From the NCBI GenBank assembly GCA_017463185.1, contig JAFTPS010000003.1:91113-138025 (forward strand): a stretch of DNA of 46,913 nucleotides. The letters run 5' to 3'. Positions 32,632 to 40,018 of this stretch are shown piece by piece. The position numbers were made by a program, and so were the translations under genes. The notes beneath the pieces are model-generated. The model was given only the letters and a program-made list of their open reading frames with translations. It was not told the origin of the DNA and ran no database searches. Every line of letters starts with the position of its first letter. The first letter of the stretch is position 1. The stretch comes from Alphaproteobacteria bacterium (GTDB taxonomy: Bacteria; Pseudomonadota; Alphaproteobacteria; Rs-D84).

Positions 32632-32817
32632 TAAAAATTTAAACCGGTCTTGTACCGGTTTTAATTTTTATCCGTGGGTTGGACAGTTCGGTATTTCGCA
32701 TTGCCAGCAATGCCAAGTCCGACAACGAGTAAGCGAAAACAAGTGAAACGCAGTTTGAGTGCTAACGAGTGCCCCGCAGGTCGCTTTGCGACCGAGGGAA
32801 TCTTGTCACCCCGACCA
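32612..32817 (+). repeat. Duplicated tRNA-Pro 3' end (att-like direct repeats)
   Basis: GAATCTTGTCACCCCGACCA occurs at 32612-32631 inside the tRNA and again at 32798-32817. Integrases often use tRNA 3' ends as attachment sites and leave such a copy. The 166 bp between (32632-32797) contain the tRNA terminator and no gene, so most of any integrated element is gone. A phage-type lysozyme follows on the right. Confidence 0.65.
32640..32664 (+). terminator. Terminator of tRNA-Pro
   Basis: AAACCGGT/ACCGGTTT hairpin, then TAATTTTT. Confidence 0.75.
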
Positions 32818-32827
32818 GAATTTGTAA

Positions 32828-32856
32828 TTGATATTTTTTGTGATTTATGGTACAAT
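32828..32856 (+). promoter_or_regulatory. Promoter upstream of lysozyme gene
   Basis: TTGATA (32828-32833), 17-bp spacer, TACAAT (32851-32856). Two terminators lie between it and the lysozyme start. Confidence 0.6.
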
Positions 32857-32870
32857 ACGTTTGATGAATT

Positions 32871-32931
32871 TGACGGCGTGCCGTCTTTTTTTATTTTAAC
32901 CGCCCCCCAGAATTTCTGGGGGCTTTTTTAC
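32871..32931 (+). terminator. Two tandem terminators before lysozyme gene
   Basis: GACGGC/GCCGTC followed by seven T (32871-32890), then CCCCCAGAA/TTCTGGGGG followed by six T (about 32904-32929). The lysozyme ATG is 2-3 bp after the second T run, and no Shine-Dalgarno is seen. Confidence 0.7.
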
Positions 32932-32932
32932 A

Positions 32933-33448
32933 ATGGATATAAATATGAAAGTAAGTAATCAAGGCATAGAATTCCTGAAAAGGGTTGAAGGATGTGTAAT
33001 AATAAACAACCAACACGTTATTTACGACGATGCGACCGGGCAACCCGTACCGACGGGGGCGGAGTTGCCAATCGGCGCGACGATTGGATATGGGCATTTA
33101 ATACGCCGGGGCGAGGATTTTAATCAAGGCCTGAGCGAGATGGCGGCTGATACCCTGTTACGGGCAGATGTGGCAATTGCGGCGCATGCGGTTGACAATT
33201 ATATTTACATGCCCCTGGCCCAGCATCAATATGATGCTTTGGTATCATTGGCATTTAATATTGGTGTGGTAAATTTCAAGGAATCCACACTGGTAAAATA
33301 TATAAATGACCCAAAATTCTATAACAGTATGTATCCGAATCCTGAACGTGCGTGGAAAGCCTGGAACACAAGTCGTGGACGGGTATCGCGGGGCTTGGTC
33401 AATCGGCGGCGGGCCGAATGGGATATGTTTGCGCGGGGTATATATTAA
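32933..33448 (+). CDS. Phage-type lysozyme (glycoside hydrolase 24)
   Basis: A muramidase of the T4/P22 lysozyme type, about 171 aa (167 if the second ATG at 32945 is used). The catalytic Glu is in LKRVEGC near residue 19, followed after an insert by ATIGYGHLI, the conserved Asp/Thr region in variant form. LVSLAFNIGVVNFKESTL and GLVNRRRAEWDMF close the fold. No signal peptide, SAR helix or holin is visible, so export is unexplained. It lies beside a duplicated tRNA-Pro end, suggesting phage origin. Initiation is odd because a terminator abuts the ATG. Confidence 0.85.
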   Translation: MDINMKVSNQGIEFLKRVEGCVIINNQHVIYDDATGQPVPTGAELPIGATIGYGHLIRRGEDFNQGLSEMAADTLLRADVAIAAHAVDNYIYMPLAQHQYDALVSLAFNIGVVNFKESTLVKYINDPKFYNSMYPNPERAWKAWNTSRGRVSRGLVNRRRAEWDMFARGIY

Positions 33449-33458
33449 AGGTTCAGAT

Positions 33459-33486
33459 TTGACAAATGCGTAAATTGTGATATTTT
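33459..33486 (+). promoter_or_regulatory. Promoter of 266-aa gene, leaderless
   Basis: TTGACA (33459-33464), 16-bp spacer, TATTTT (33481-33486). The ATG is at 33496 with no Shine-Dalgarno. Confidence 0.55.
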
Positions 33487-33495
33487 ATTAGCGTT

Positions 33496-34296
33496 ATGAT
33501 TAAAAATGGCGATATTTTTACACACCATGAATTGACTCAATCCGTGGACCAGATAACCAGTGCGGATATTCGTCCGCATTTATTGTACGACAAATCCAAT
33601 ATTATGTATATGGATGGGGATACGTTTATAAACCTGATGGATTGGACACCAGAATCATACGCCCAGTATAAAATTGATGCATATGCCGACATTCCGTCCA
33701 GTGCAGTAGCGTTGGACAAAAGTCTGCGCGATAATGGGTTCCGCACAACATACAAATTTGCACACGAGTATCATATTCCGGGCATAAGTCCAAACCGCAT
33801 TGTGCGTGATGCATACAAATTGGAATATTTCTATAAATTGGCGACCGGGCCTATGCACATTCGGCGCGGTCACAAAAAGCCCGTTCATACCAAGATTGAC
33901 GAAGCAACCCGCCATTCATACTACTATGCCCAATATATATGGTCGGCAAATCCGATGGCACGGTTTGACTATGCGGAAAAAATACATATGTATCGCGATT
34001 GGGGGTTGGTACTAAATTTCCTGATTGGGACGGGGTATGGTTTTCATCCAAATGATGTGTATGAATTTGTTATGCATCACAACGACCCAAATTTGACCGT
34101 GGCGGGTCGCAGGGAATTATACGAACGCCAATTGGCATTCAAAAATTGGTGTATGAACAAATATAATGTTGATACGGGGTGCTTGGTTCTGAGTACGGAG
34201 CATCAGGAAAAACTGCGCTCAATTTTAACCCGTACTGATACGCCATATGCAATACAATTGATTCAAAAACTGTTTAAACCCGGCAAACAGTACTAG
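33496..34296 (+). CDS. Hypothetical protein (266 aa)
   Basis: This soluble protein has no signal peptide or membrane helix and is rich in Tyr, His and Asp. The middle part has HEYHIPGISPNRIVRDAY and a His/Arg-rich loop (HIRRGHKKPVHTKID). The C-terminal half is predicted mostly helical. No known motif is recognised. Initiation looks leaderless. It converges with the membrane protein gene at 34293, overlapping by 4 bp. Confidence 0.7.
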   Translation: MIKNGDIFTHHELTQSVDQITSADIRPHLLYDKSNIMYMDGDTFINLMDWTPESYAQYKIDAYADIPSSAVALDKSLRDNGFRTTYKFAHEYHIPGISPNRIVRDAYKLEYFYKLATGPMHIRRGHKKPVHTKIDEATRHSYYYAQYIWSANPMARFDYAEKIHMYRDWGLVLNFLIGTGYGFHPNDVYEFVMHHNDPNLTVAGRRELYERQLAFKNWCMNKYNVDTGCLVLSTEHQEKLRSILTRTDTPYAIQLIQKLFKPGKQY

Positions 34297-34736
34297 TTCG
34301 CGTCAGCACAATATATTTTTATCATATCGGCGGTTTGCTGGTCCTGGGCCAGCATACGGGCCGATGGTACCGCGCACGGGTCGCATTCACGGCGCAATTG
34401 TCCCACACGACAGGTAAAAGCAACATCATTGCATATGCCATAGATTTTGGTTTCTATGGGTTGATTTATGTACTTATCGGCCATACGCCAATATTTGTCA
34501 GGGACATTTGCTGAATCATACGCCCACATTTGCGCGACCAGGTTTGATATTCGCTGGGCGCACGGGTCGTTGGCGTGGATATGGGTAATGCTTGGGGCAA
34601 CATTATTTGATGGCGCATTATTATTGCGACGCACCAATGTCCAGGCCACCAATCCTATGCACAGTCCCACAACCAGAAACAGCAATATATAATGCGCGAT
34701 TGAAAATGCGTTTGTATCGTTTTTGATTTTTGGCAT
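34293..34736 (-). CDS. Membrane-anchored periplasmic protein, unknown (147 aa)
   Basis: One N-terminal helix (YILLFLVVGLCIGLVAWTLV, about 17-36) is followed by a linker rich in Asn and a hydrophilic domain with six Cys (for example DPCAQR, GICNDVAFTCRVGQ, CDPCAVP, KIYCADAN), consistent with disulfides in the periplasm. A good AAGGGGGAAA Shine-Dalgarno precedes the ATG. It is convergent with the 266-aa gene. Family not recognised. Confidence 0.7.
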   Translation of the reverse strand: MPKIKNDTNAFSIAHYILLFLVVGLCIGLVAWTLVRRNNNAPSNNVAPSITHIHANDPCAQRISNLVAQMWAYDSANVPDKYWRMADKYINQPIETKIYGICNDVAFTCRVGQLRRECDPCAVPSARMLAQDQQTADMIKIYCADAN

Positions 34737-34810
34737 TGGATATTTCCCCCTTGCCTTTTATTTTAGCACGGGGGACACGACCACGATATAAATTTTTATT
34801 CCCAAAATAA

Positions 34811-34839
34811 TTGCAATTTGAAAAATACTGCGATAAAAT
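34811..34839 (+). promoter_or_regulatory. Promoter of corA
   Basis: TTGCAA (34811-34816), 17-bp spacer, TAAAAT (34834-34839). The corA ATG follows AAAGGAG. Confidence 0.65.
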
Positions 34840-34869
34840 TACGCGAACATAAACCAAAAGGAGAATGCA

Positions 34870-35754
34870 ATGTTTATAACAGAAAAATTAAAGACATTCT
34901 CTTGGGTAAATGTGGGAAATCCCGACCACGAGGATTTTGAAAAACTGCAAACCGAATACAAGATTGACGAAGACACCATATCCGACATTCTGGACCCGGA
35001 CGAACAACCGCGGTTAGAGGTAGAAGATGATTACAAGGTTATCATCGTGCGTTTTCCTATTATCAATCGCGAAACAGATACCCTGTGGCACACCGAACCA
35101 TTGTCTATAATATATTCAGCCAGTCGTGTAATAACCGTGTGCAGAAAACGCTGTGATATCCTGGACCGTATTAAAAAGTCCGAGAAAACATCCCGCGAAG
35201 AATTTATTTTAAATATATTGTACTATATCGCAGAATCTTATCTGCGTATGTTAAAAGCGTTAAATAAACGCGTTCTGGAATCCAAGAAAGTATTATTAGA
35301 ACGTATTCGCAAAAAAGAATTACTGGACCTGTTAGAGGTAGAAAACAGTTATACCCTGTATATGGCGGGTATTAAAGGAAATGTTGCGGTACTGGACAAA
35401 CTGGAAAAGGTTCGTGGTTTCGTAAAAACCGATGAAGCCGCTGAATTAGCCGAAGATGCACGCATTGAGTTTGGCCAGGCAACAGAGGTAGTGACCAGTT
35501 ATAGCAAGATGCTTAAATCCATCAAAGAAACATTTGAAAGTGTTATCAATATGGATTCCAATACAAACATCAATCGGTTGACTATGTGGAACATTATCTT
35601 GGTCGTACCAACGGTGATTGTTGGGTACTATGGTATGAATGTAAAGTTGCCATTTGCCGAATATGACCAGGTTGCCACAGGTATATTTATTTTTATAATG
35701 GTTTTACTGCTTAGTTTTGCGTTATTTGGTGCGCTGCGCCGCAGGATTGTATAA
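34870..35754 (+). CDS. corA: CorA family divalent-cation transporter
   Basis: This 294-aa member of the CorA family imports Mg2+ (or Co2+/Ni2+) as a pentamer. An N-terminal cytoplasmic alpha/beta domain and long helix lead to two C-terminal membrane helices (IILVVPTVIVGYYGMN and GIFIFIMVLLLSFALF). The YGMN signature is intact (near 257-260). It is slightly shorter than E. coli CorA but normal for the family. No M-box riboswitch-like leader is seen; the 5' leader is only about 25 nt. Confidence 0.92.
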   Translation: MFITEKLKTFSWVNVGNPDHEDFEKLQTEYKIDEDTISDILDPDEQPRLEVEDDYKVIIVRFPIINRETDTLWHTEPLSIIYSASRVITVCRKRCDILDRIKKSEKTSREEFILNILYYIAESYLRMLKALNKRVLESKKVLLERIRKKELLDLLEVENSYTLYMAGIKGNVAVLDKLEKVRGFVKTDEAAELAEDARIEFGQATEVVTSYSKMLKSIKETFESVINMDSNTNINRLTMWNIILVVPTVIVGYYGMNVKLPFAEYDQVATGIFIFIMVLLLSFALFGALRRRIV

Positions 35755-35783
35755 AAAACCACCCAACGGGTGGTTTTTTATAC
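35752..35783. terminator. Terminator of corA
   Basis: ACCACCC/GGGTGGT hairpin flanked by A and T runs. Confidence 0.85.
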
Positions 35784-35800
35784 AAAGAATCCCAATCAGA

Positions 35801-36778
35801 TTAAAATTCAAAGCGCAGACCAAGCATTATATTGGCATAAATGACATTTTCAGCAGCAAAGAAATTACGGCTGCGTGTATCGTCCACATTTGTCAGTGCC
35901 CATTTGATTTTTGGAATATACGCGACGCGCACGCCAAAATCCAGAAACATCGTTTCCGTTATTCCATACGACAATCCCAACGCCAATAGCCCCGCAACAT
36001 TAGATGAATTTTTTTCAGACCGATAGAATTGAACCACATTATAATCATCCAATTCACCAAACTGCAACAAATCAACCTGGGACGACAGGTCACCATACGG
36101 GTCAGACAAATTCAGAACCGTTTTCGTATCCGCATATCCCGCACCAAATCCAATATATGGAATAACCGTGCGTGTTGGTTTTTGCAGTCCGTCAAAGAAA
36201 TCATAGAACGCCATTATACTGATGATATCAGTGGTGACTTTGGAACTGACCGCCCCACTTTGTGCCGAGATGGTAACATCACCAGATTCGCCCCCCGTCA
36301 GGGTTAAATCGCCGTCAAACATTGGGGACGCGTTATATTCACTTTCGGAAATATGGTCCCAGCCCGCTTCTATACGCCACTGGGGGCGGTTCGGGATGGT
36401 CCAACCGATACTGGCACCGGCGGCGAATGAAAAAGTTTCAAAATCTTCGCCCGCGGGCAGGTCCGATAATTCGCCCAATCCCGCAAATACATAGCCATCA
36501 CAGCCCCCATCAGCAACACACGCATCATAATATGTTGCGCTGACCACGACAGATGCATCAGGGCTCATATAATACTCGTTAGATATTGCGCCAACTTCGT
36601 TTTTAATACTGCCAAAGCCCATCGCCGCACCACCACGGACGGAAATAACAAAACGACTGCCGTCATCCTGGTACCAGCCATCGCCGACATAGGTGCCGGG
36701 ATATTGCCAATTAGCAAGGCTGGGCGTGGCCAACACACATGATAAAACAGATAAAGCACAAAAGATTCTTTTTCTCAT
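35801..36778 (-). CDS. Outer-membrane beta-barrel protein (surface-antigen-like)
   Basis: The signal peptide (IFCALSVLSCVLATPSLA) precedes about 300 residues with alternating strands (RFVISVRGGAAMGFG, FSFAAGASIGWTI, PYIGFGAGYA, VAGLLALGLSYGIT). The last strand IMLGLRFEF ends in Phe, the usual BAM recognition end. Overall pattern is that of small porin/Msp-type surface antigens. The -10 box lies only 7 bp before the ATG, so the mRNA is probably leaderless. It converges with corA. Confidence 0.82.
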   Translation of the reverse strand: MRKRIFCALSVLSCVLATPSLANWQYPGTYVGDGWYQDDGSRFVISVRGGAAMGFGSIKNEVGAISNEYYMSPDASVVVSATYYDACVADGGCDGYVFAGLGELSDLPAGEDFETFSFAAGASIGWTIPNRPQWRIEAGWDHISESEYNASPMFDGDLTLTGGESGDVTISAQSGAVSSKVTTDIISIMAFYDFFDGLQKPTRTVIPYIGFGAGYADTKTVLNLSDPYGDLSSQVDLLQFGELDDYNVVQFYRSEKNSSNVAGLLALGLSYGITETMFLDFGVRVAYIPKIKWALTNVDDTRSRNFFAAENVIYANIMLGLRFEF

Positions 36779-36785
36779 ACCCGAT

Positions 36786-36791
36786 ATTATA
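36786..36791 (-). promoter_or_regulatory. Extended -10 of outer-membrane gene inside a dyad
   Basis: TGATATAAT on the minus strand, flanked by CCCGAT and ATCGGG. The dyad brackets the -10 and start region and could be an operator. ATG at 36778 is 7 bp from the -10 box. Confidence 0.5.
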
Positions 36792-36857
36792 TCACAAATC
36801 GGGGGACGATAAAAACGAAAATTATATGATTGCGTACCCGCACGTGGTAAATAGTAT

Positions 36858-36886
36858 TTTACATTGCGGCACGATTTTTGTATTCT
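36858..36886 (+). promoter_or_regulatory. Promoter of rph
   Basis: TTTACA (36858-36863), 17-bp spacer, TATTCT (36881-36886); rph has AAAGGA before its ATG. Confidence 0.55.
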
Positions 36887-36916
36887 GGGTCTTAGGCAGT
36901 ACCAAAAGGATTTATT

Positions 36917-37633
36917 ATGATGCGTCCATCAATGCGTAAAAACGACCAAATGCGACCCGTATCCATTGAAACCGGGGTAAACAAGTGGGCCGAGGGCTCG
37001 TGTCTGATTAAAATCGGGGGCACCCAGGTTCTGTGCACCGCGTCGGTGGATATGAATCAGCCAACCTGGAAACGGATGCAGAATAAACCCGGCGGGTGGG
37101 TCACAGCGGAATATTCTATGTTGCCCCGCGCAAATGGTGTACGCAAGGGACGCGAATCAATTATGAAGGACAACCGCAGTGCGGAAATATCGCGCTTGGT
37201 CGGGCGGGCATTGCGCAGTGTGGTGGACATGGACGCCCTGGGCCGACATACAATCACAATTGATTGTGATGTGATTCAGGCTGATGGCGGCACACGTTGT
37301 GCCAGTATTACGGGTGGATTTATCGCAATGGCGTTGGCGGTAAAGTGGCTGATGGCGCGCGGACGCATTGGCGAAAATCCAATTCGTGAAAATGTGGCGG
37401 CGGTGTCGGCCGGACTGTGGAACGGCGAATTGATTCTGGATTTAGATTACGAAGAAGATTGCACCGCGGAAATGGATTCAAACTATGTTGTGGCGGCCGA
37501 CGGGCGTTTTGTTGAAATCCAGGCCACGGGCGAGGCACATCCATTTGATGCCGTGCAATTGACTGAACTGATGAATATGGCCCGTGCGGGATGTAAAAAA
37601 TTGATAGATTTACAGAATCAGGTATTGGAATAA
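36917..37633 (+). CDS. rph: Ribonuclease PH
   Basis: A phosphorolytic 3'-5' exoribonuclease that trims tRNA 3' ends. At 238 aa it is normal length. Hallmarks are the start MRPSMRKNDQMRPVSIETG, the tRNA-binding loop EYSMLPRANGVRKGRESI, VDMDALGRHTITIDCDVIQA, then DGGTRCASITGGFIAM, and the C-terminal VEIQATGEAHPFDAVQL. No anomaly. Confidence 0.96.
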   Translation: MMRPSMRKNDQMRPVSIETGVNKWAEGSCLIKIGGTQVLCTASVDMNQPTWKRMQNKPGGWVTAEYSMLPRANGVRKGRESIMKDNRSAEISRLVGRALRSVVDMDALGRHTITIDCDVIQADGGTRCASITGGFIAMALAVKWLMARGRIGENPIRENVAAVSAGLWNGELILDLDYEEDCTAEMDSNYVVAADGRFVEIQATGEAHPFDAVQLTELMNMARAGCKKLIDLQNQVLE

Positions 37634-37670
37634 AAATCGGGATGGTGGGATATAAACAGCGAAAAAAGAT

Positions 37671-37702
37671 TACCGCCCACGCGCTGAGCACGGGCGGATT
37701 AT
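37671..37702. terminator. Terminator between rph and Cys-rich gene C
   Basis: CCGCCC/GGGCGG hairpin with a 13-base loop, then ATTATCATTTTTATT. Confidence 0.65.
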
Positions 37703-37707
37703 CATTT

Positions 37708-38946
37708 TTATTCTTCGTATGTACATTGGTACCAATCACTGCCGTCGCGATATTCATATGTACCGGTGGTATCGCTGCCCATAAATTCAACACACGATGT
37801 ATCATCATATGATGAATAGTCGCTGTACAAACAATCCGTTGTGCTGGCATAGCCCTGGCCCCATTCATATCCATAGTCGCCAGTACCAGACACCCCCGTA
37901 CAATCCGACAGGCTGGCTGTATAGTTTGCCCAGGTCATTCCATTGCCGGGACAATCGCGACAAACAACCTCTGTATCCGGGTCGCCGTCAACATAGTATG
38001 GAAAACTGCCCGCGGGACAATATACATAATTGCCATCACATATCGCATTTATTGGACAATCACGATAGTCGTATTCTTCGCTGCCGGCATAATTATACAT
38101 ATCATATCCGTCACCACCCGTTACACAGGCTGCATCGGACGCATTATAACCATAGCCCTCGTCACAATATGGGGTACAGGTGCTGCTGGTGTGCCAGGCG
38201 GCACTGTTATAGCCACCGTTTGCTAAATCGCCACAATAAACACAACTGGTCCCCGATAATTTATATCCCGACGCACAACCATCATACTGATTGACCCGGG
38301 TGGTTGTGCCATCGGCATTGGTGATTGTATAATAGCAAGCTATCTGAGAGTCACTAAACATCTGATTTCCGCCCTCAAAATAGTAATATGGATCCATTGC
38401 AAACTCGGCGGCGGAACCGTTATGAAAATCGTTGCAATCGCCAAAGGTTTCCTCGTGATAGCCCGTACCACAATAATTGCGCAATGTGATATATTCGTTT
38501 AATACATATTGGCCATCACAGCCGCTGGTGTACGCGCCTTCTACGGCCTCTAACATAACCCAATTGCCCGATACATCACAGGCAAAAACACCATCGCCAT
38601 ATTCACCATCAACATTTGGACCATAACCCTCAAAATAAGAACCATTGGGTAAAATTTCAACTATGTTATATGTGGATGATGAATAGCGCGTACACGCACC
38701 ATTACAACTGTAAATCGTTGTGCCGGCGGTGGGGGTACCTTCACTGCCACTGCGGGCGAATGCACATGTACGGTCATAGCCATATACCCGTAAATTTGCG
38801 CTGGTATATGCACCATCTACATAGTCGTAGCTGGTACTGATAGCGTTGCCATCCGCATCGTAAAAATATGTATTTTCACTGGCGACAGCGGGCAAGGCTA
38901 TGCAAACGAACATTATCACGCACAGTATTTTGTTTATTGTTTTCAC
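37708..38946 (-). CDS. Phase-variable secreted Cys-rich protein C (promoter switched off)
   Basis: The start is the GTG at 38946 after GGAAAGGAGAG; a longer frame to 39123 passes through the invertible segment with no ribosome-binding site and is rejected. The 412-aa product has a signal peptide (INKILCVIMFVCIALPAVAS) and a long Cys/Tyr/Gly/Asp-rich mature part with repeated CxxGY and CxxC units. It is the longest paralogue in the window. It ends in GSDWYQCTYEE, a variant of the family tail. The only strong upstream promoter lies in an invertible segment and points away, so I read the gene as OFF. Confidence 0.78.
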   Translation of the reverse strand: MKTINKILCVIMFVCIALPAVASENTYFYDADGNAISTSYDYVDGAYTSANLRVYGYDRTCAFARSGSEGTPTAGTTIYSCNGACTRYSSSTYNIVEILPNGSYFEGYGPNVDGEYGDGVFACDVSGNWVMLEAVEGAYTSGCDGQYVLNEYITLRNYCGTGYHEETFGDCNDFHNGSAAEFAMDPYYYFEGGNQMFSDSQIACYYTITNADGTTTRVNQYDGCASGYKLSGTSCVYCGDLANGGYNSAAWHTSSTCTPYCDEGYGYNASDAACVTGGDGYDMYNYAGSEEYDYRDCPINAICDGNYVYCPAGSFPYYVDGDPDTEVVCRDCPGNGMTWANYTASLSDCTGVSGTGDYGYEWGQGYASTTDCLYSDYSSYDDTSCVEFMGSDTTGTYEYRDGSDWYQCTYEE

Positions 38947-38977
38947 GGATTTCTCTCCTTTCCTTAGAATCTTGGGG

Positions 38978-39094
38978 GACCGTGGGAAAACGGTCCTTTG
39001 GATTCGGCATAAAATCCAATTGACAAAGCCCCGATTTCCGCGGTAGAATATATATGAATAAATGCCGAAAATAATGGACCGTTTGGATTCGGCA
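38978..39094. other. Invertible promoter segment C with recombination sites (OFF orientation)
   Basis: The left site is arm GACCGTGGGAAA (38978-38989), overlap ACGGTCCT (38990-38997) and arm TTGGATTCGGCA (38998-39009). The right site is arm TGCCGAAAATAA (39063-39074), overlap TGGACCGT (39075-39082) and arm TTGGATTCGGCA (39083-39094). AAACGGTCC and GGACCGTTT form a perfect 9-bp inverted repeat. The segment between is 79 bp and overlap centres are 85 bp apart, the same as at loci A and B. It contains a strong promoter on the plus strand. Confidence 0.75.
39020..39049 (+). promoter_or_regulatory. Invertible promoter, pointing away from gene C
   Basis: TTGACA (39020-39025), 18-bp spacer, TAGAAT (39044-39049). 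Transcription to the right ends at the terminator at 39123-39147. Inversion would aim it at gene C. Confidence 0.7.
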
Positions 39095-39122
39095 TAACAA
39101 AATCCCAGCAAACCCAGACTCA

Positions 39123-39147
39123 CCGCGCCGCGCGGCGTTTTTTTATT
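39123..39147 (+). terminator. Terminator catching the outward promoter
   Basis: CGCCG/CGGCG hairpin followed by seven T. No plus-strand gene precedes it, so its likely role is to stop transcription from 39020-39049 and insulate gene B. Confidence 0.7.
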
Positions 39148-39208
39148 GTAAAAAAATAGGCAGTGTAAGTGAATAGTGGTTTGTGGCGAATTTGTGCTAA
39201 AAACACAC

Positions 39209-39237
39209 TTGCAAAAATGGGTTGAATGTGGCAGAAT
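39209..39237 (+). promoter_or_regulatory. Fixed promoter upstream of invertible segment B
   Basis: TTGCAA (39209-39214), 17-bp spacer, CAGAAT (39232-39237). It is similar in sequence and position to the promoter at 9431-9459. Confidence 0.65.
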
Positions 39238-39262
39238 ACGTGGCGTACAAGATAAAATAAAC

Positions 39263-39379
39263 TGCCGAATCTAATGGGACGTTTAGATTCGGCACAACTA
39301 AGGGGGACAAAATATGCGAAAAACCGGGATTTTTATTTGTGAATTTATGCCGAGGACAATCGTCGGTTTGACTTTGGCG
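39263..39379. other. Invertible segment B with recombination sites (start-codon switch, ON orientation)
   Basis: The left site is a perfect palindrome of arms TGCCGAATCTAA (39263-39274) and TTAGATTCGGCA (39283-39294) around overlap TGGGACGT (39275-39282). The right site is arm TGCCGAGGACAA (39348-39359), overlap TCGTCGGT (39360-39367) and arm TTGACTTTGGCG (39368-39379). The 79 bp 39282-39360 are the exact reverse complement of 9504-9582. In this orientation the segment carries AGGGGGA and the ATG at 39314, in frame with the gene. Confidence 0.88.
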
Positions 39380-39988
39380 TTGGGGGGCGTAAATAGCGCA
39401 ATGGCGTATTTGCAAGTGTCCGCCGGAAGTGCCGTTGGAACATATTGTTATTCTGATTGTACTTGGGCTGGGTGTTTAGTGGTTGTTGCGTGTGATTGTA
39501 CATTGGATATGGGGGCCACATTGGACAGTTGTTCAAATGATGATAATTATTCGTGTACACTGGGTACGTCGGGTGGTGTTTCCTATTTTTGCGATACATC
39601 TGGGGAAAGTGCGTGTTCATTCTGTGGTTGTAGCAGCAGATATTTGACGGATTGGGGCAGTCCCAATTCCAGCGGTGTTGTGACACGCACATATGAAACA
39701 GTTGATGATTCCAGTTACGAGTATTGCACATCCACGACACAAACGCATTATGGTTGTACGGCGGGGTATTATAAAACCAGTGGAGCGGCTTCGTATGCGG
39801 GGACAATATATTGCGGGAAGTGTCCGTCCCACCAAACAACGTCTGGGACCGTTTATGGTAATACCAGTAACGGCAATAGAAGCGATAGAACTGCCTGTTG
39901 GTTGCCGGCAGGTACCACCAGTAATTTTTCAGATGGCTCTGGTTCAGGAACACAGAGTTTTGAATCAACGTGTTATTACAGCAACTAA
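39314..39988 (+). CDS. Phase-variable secreted Cys-rich protein B (ON)
   Basis: ATG at 39314 lies 6 bases after AGGGGGA. Both are inside the invertible segment, which also encodes residues 1-15. The frame then continues into fixed DNA to complete the signal peptide, ending near VNSAMA. The 224-aa protein has about 20 Cys, CxxC pairs, the module GCTAGYYKTS and CGKCPSHQT, and ends in FESTCYYSN. It is the member of the inverted pair that is currently expressible. A terminator follows the stop. Confidence 0.82.
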   Translation: MRKTGIFICEFMPRTIVGLTLALGGVNSAMAYLQVSAGSAVGTYCYSDCTWAGCLVVVACDCTLDMGATLDSCSNDDNYSCTLGTSGGVSYFCDTSGESACSFCGCSSRYLTDWGSPNSSGVVTRTYETVDDSSYEYCTSTTQTHYGCTAGYYKTSGAASYAGTIYCGKCPSHQTTSGTVYGNTSNGNRSDRTACWLPAGTTSNFSDGSGSGTQSFESTCYYSN

Positions 39989-40018
39989 AAATCCGCCCAA
40001 CGGGCGGATTTTTTTATT
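39986..40018. terminator. Bidirectional terminator between gene B and fabI
   Basis: ATCCGCCC/GGGCGGAT hairpin flanked by A and T runs. Confidence 0.88.

Noticed and set aside
32660..32820. Second tRNA gene after tRNA-Pro
   Set aside because: Only the last 20 bases match a tRNA; no acceptor 5' strand, D arm or anticodon arm is found upstream.
38947..39123. Upstream in-frame extension of Cys-rich gene C to 39123
   Set aside because: It runs through the invertible segment and has no ribosome-binding site or signal peptide. The GTG at 38946 has a strong Shine-Dalgarno and starts a proper signal peptide.
39263..39294. A chromosomal dif site
   Set aside because: Arms and overlap do not resemble known dif sequences and the site occurs in inverted pairs beside genes.
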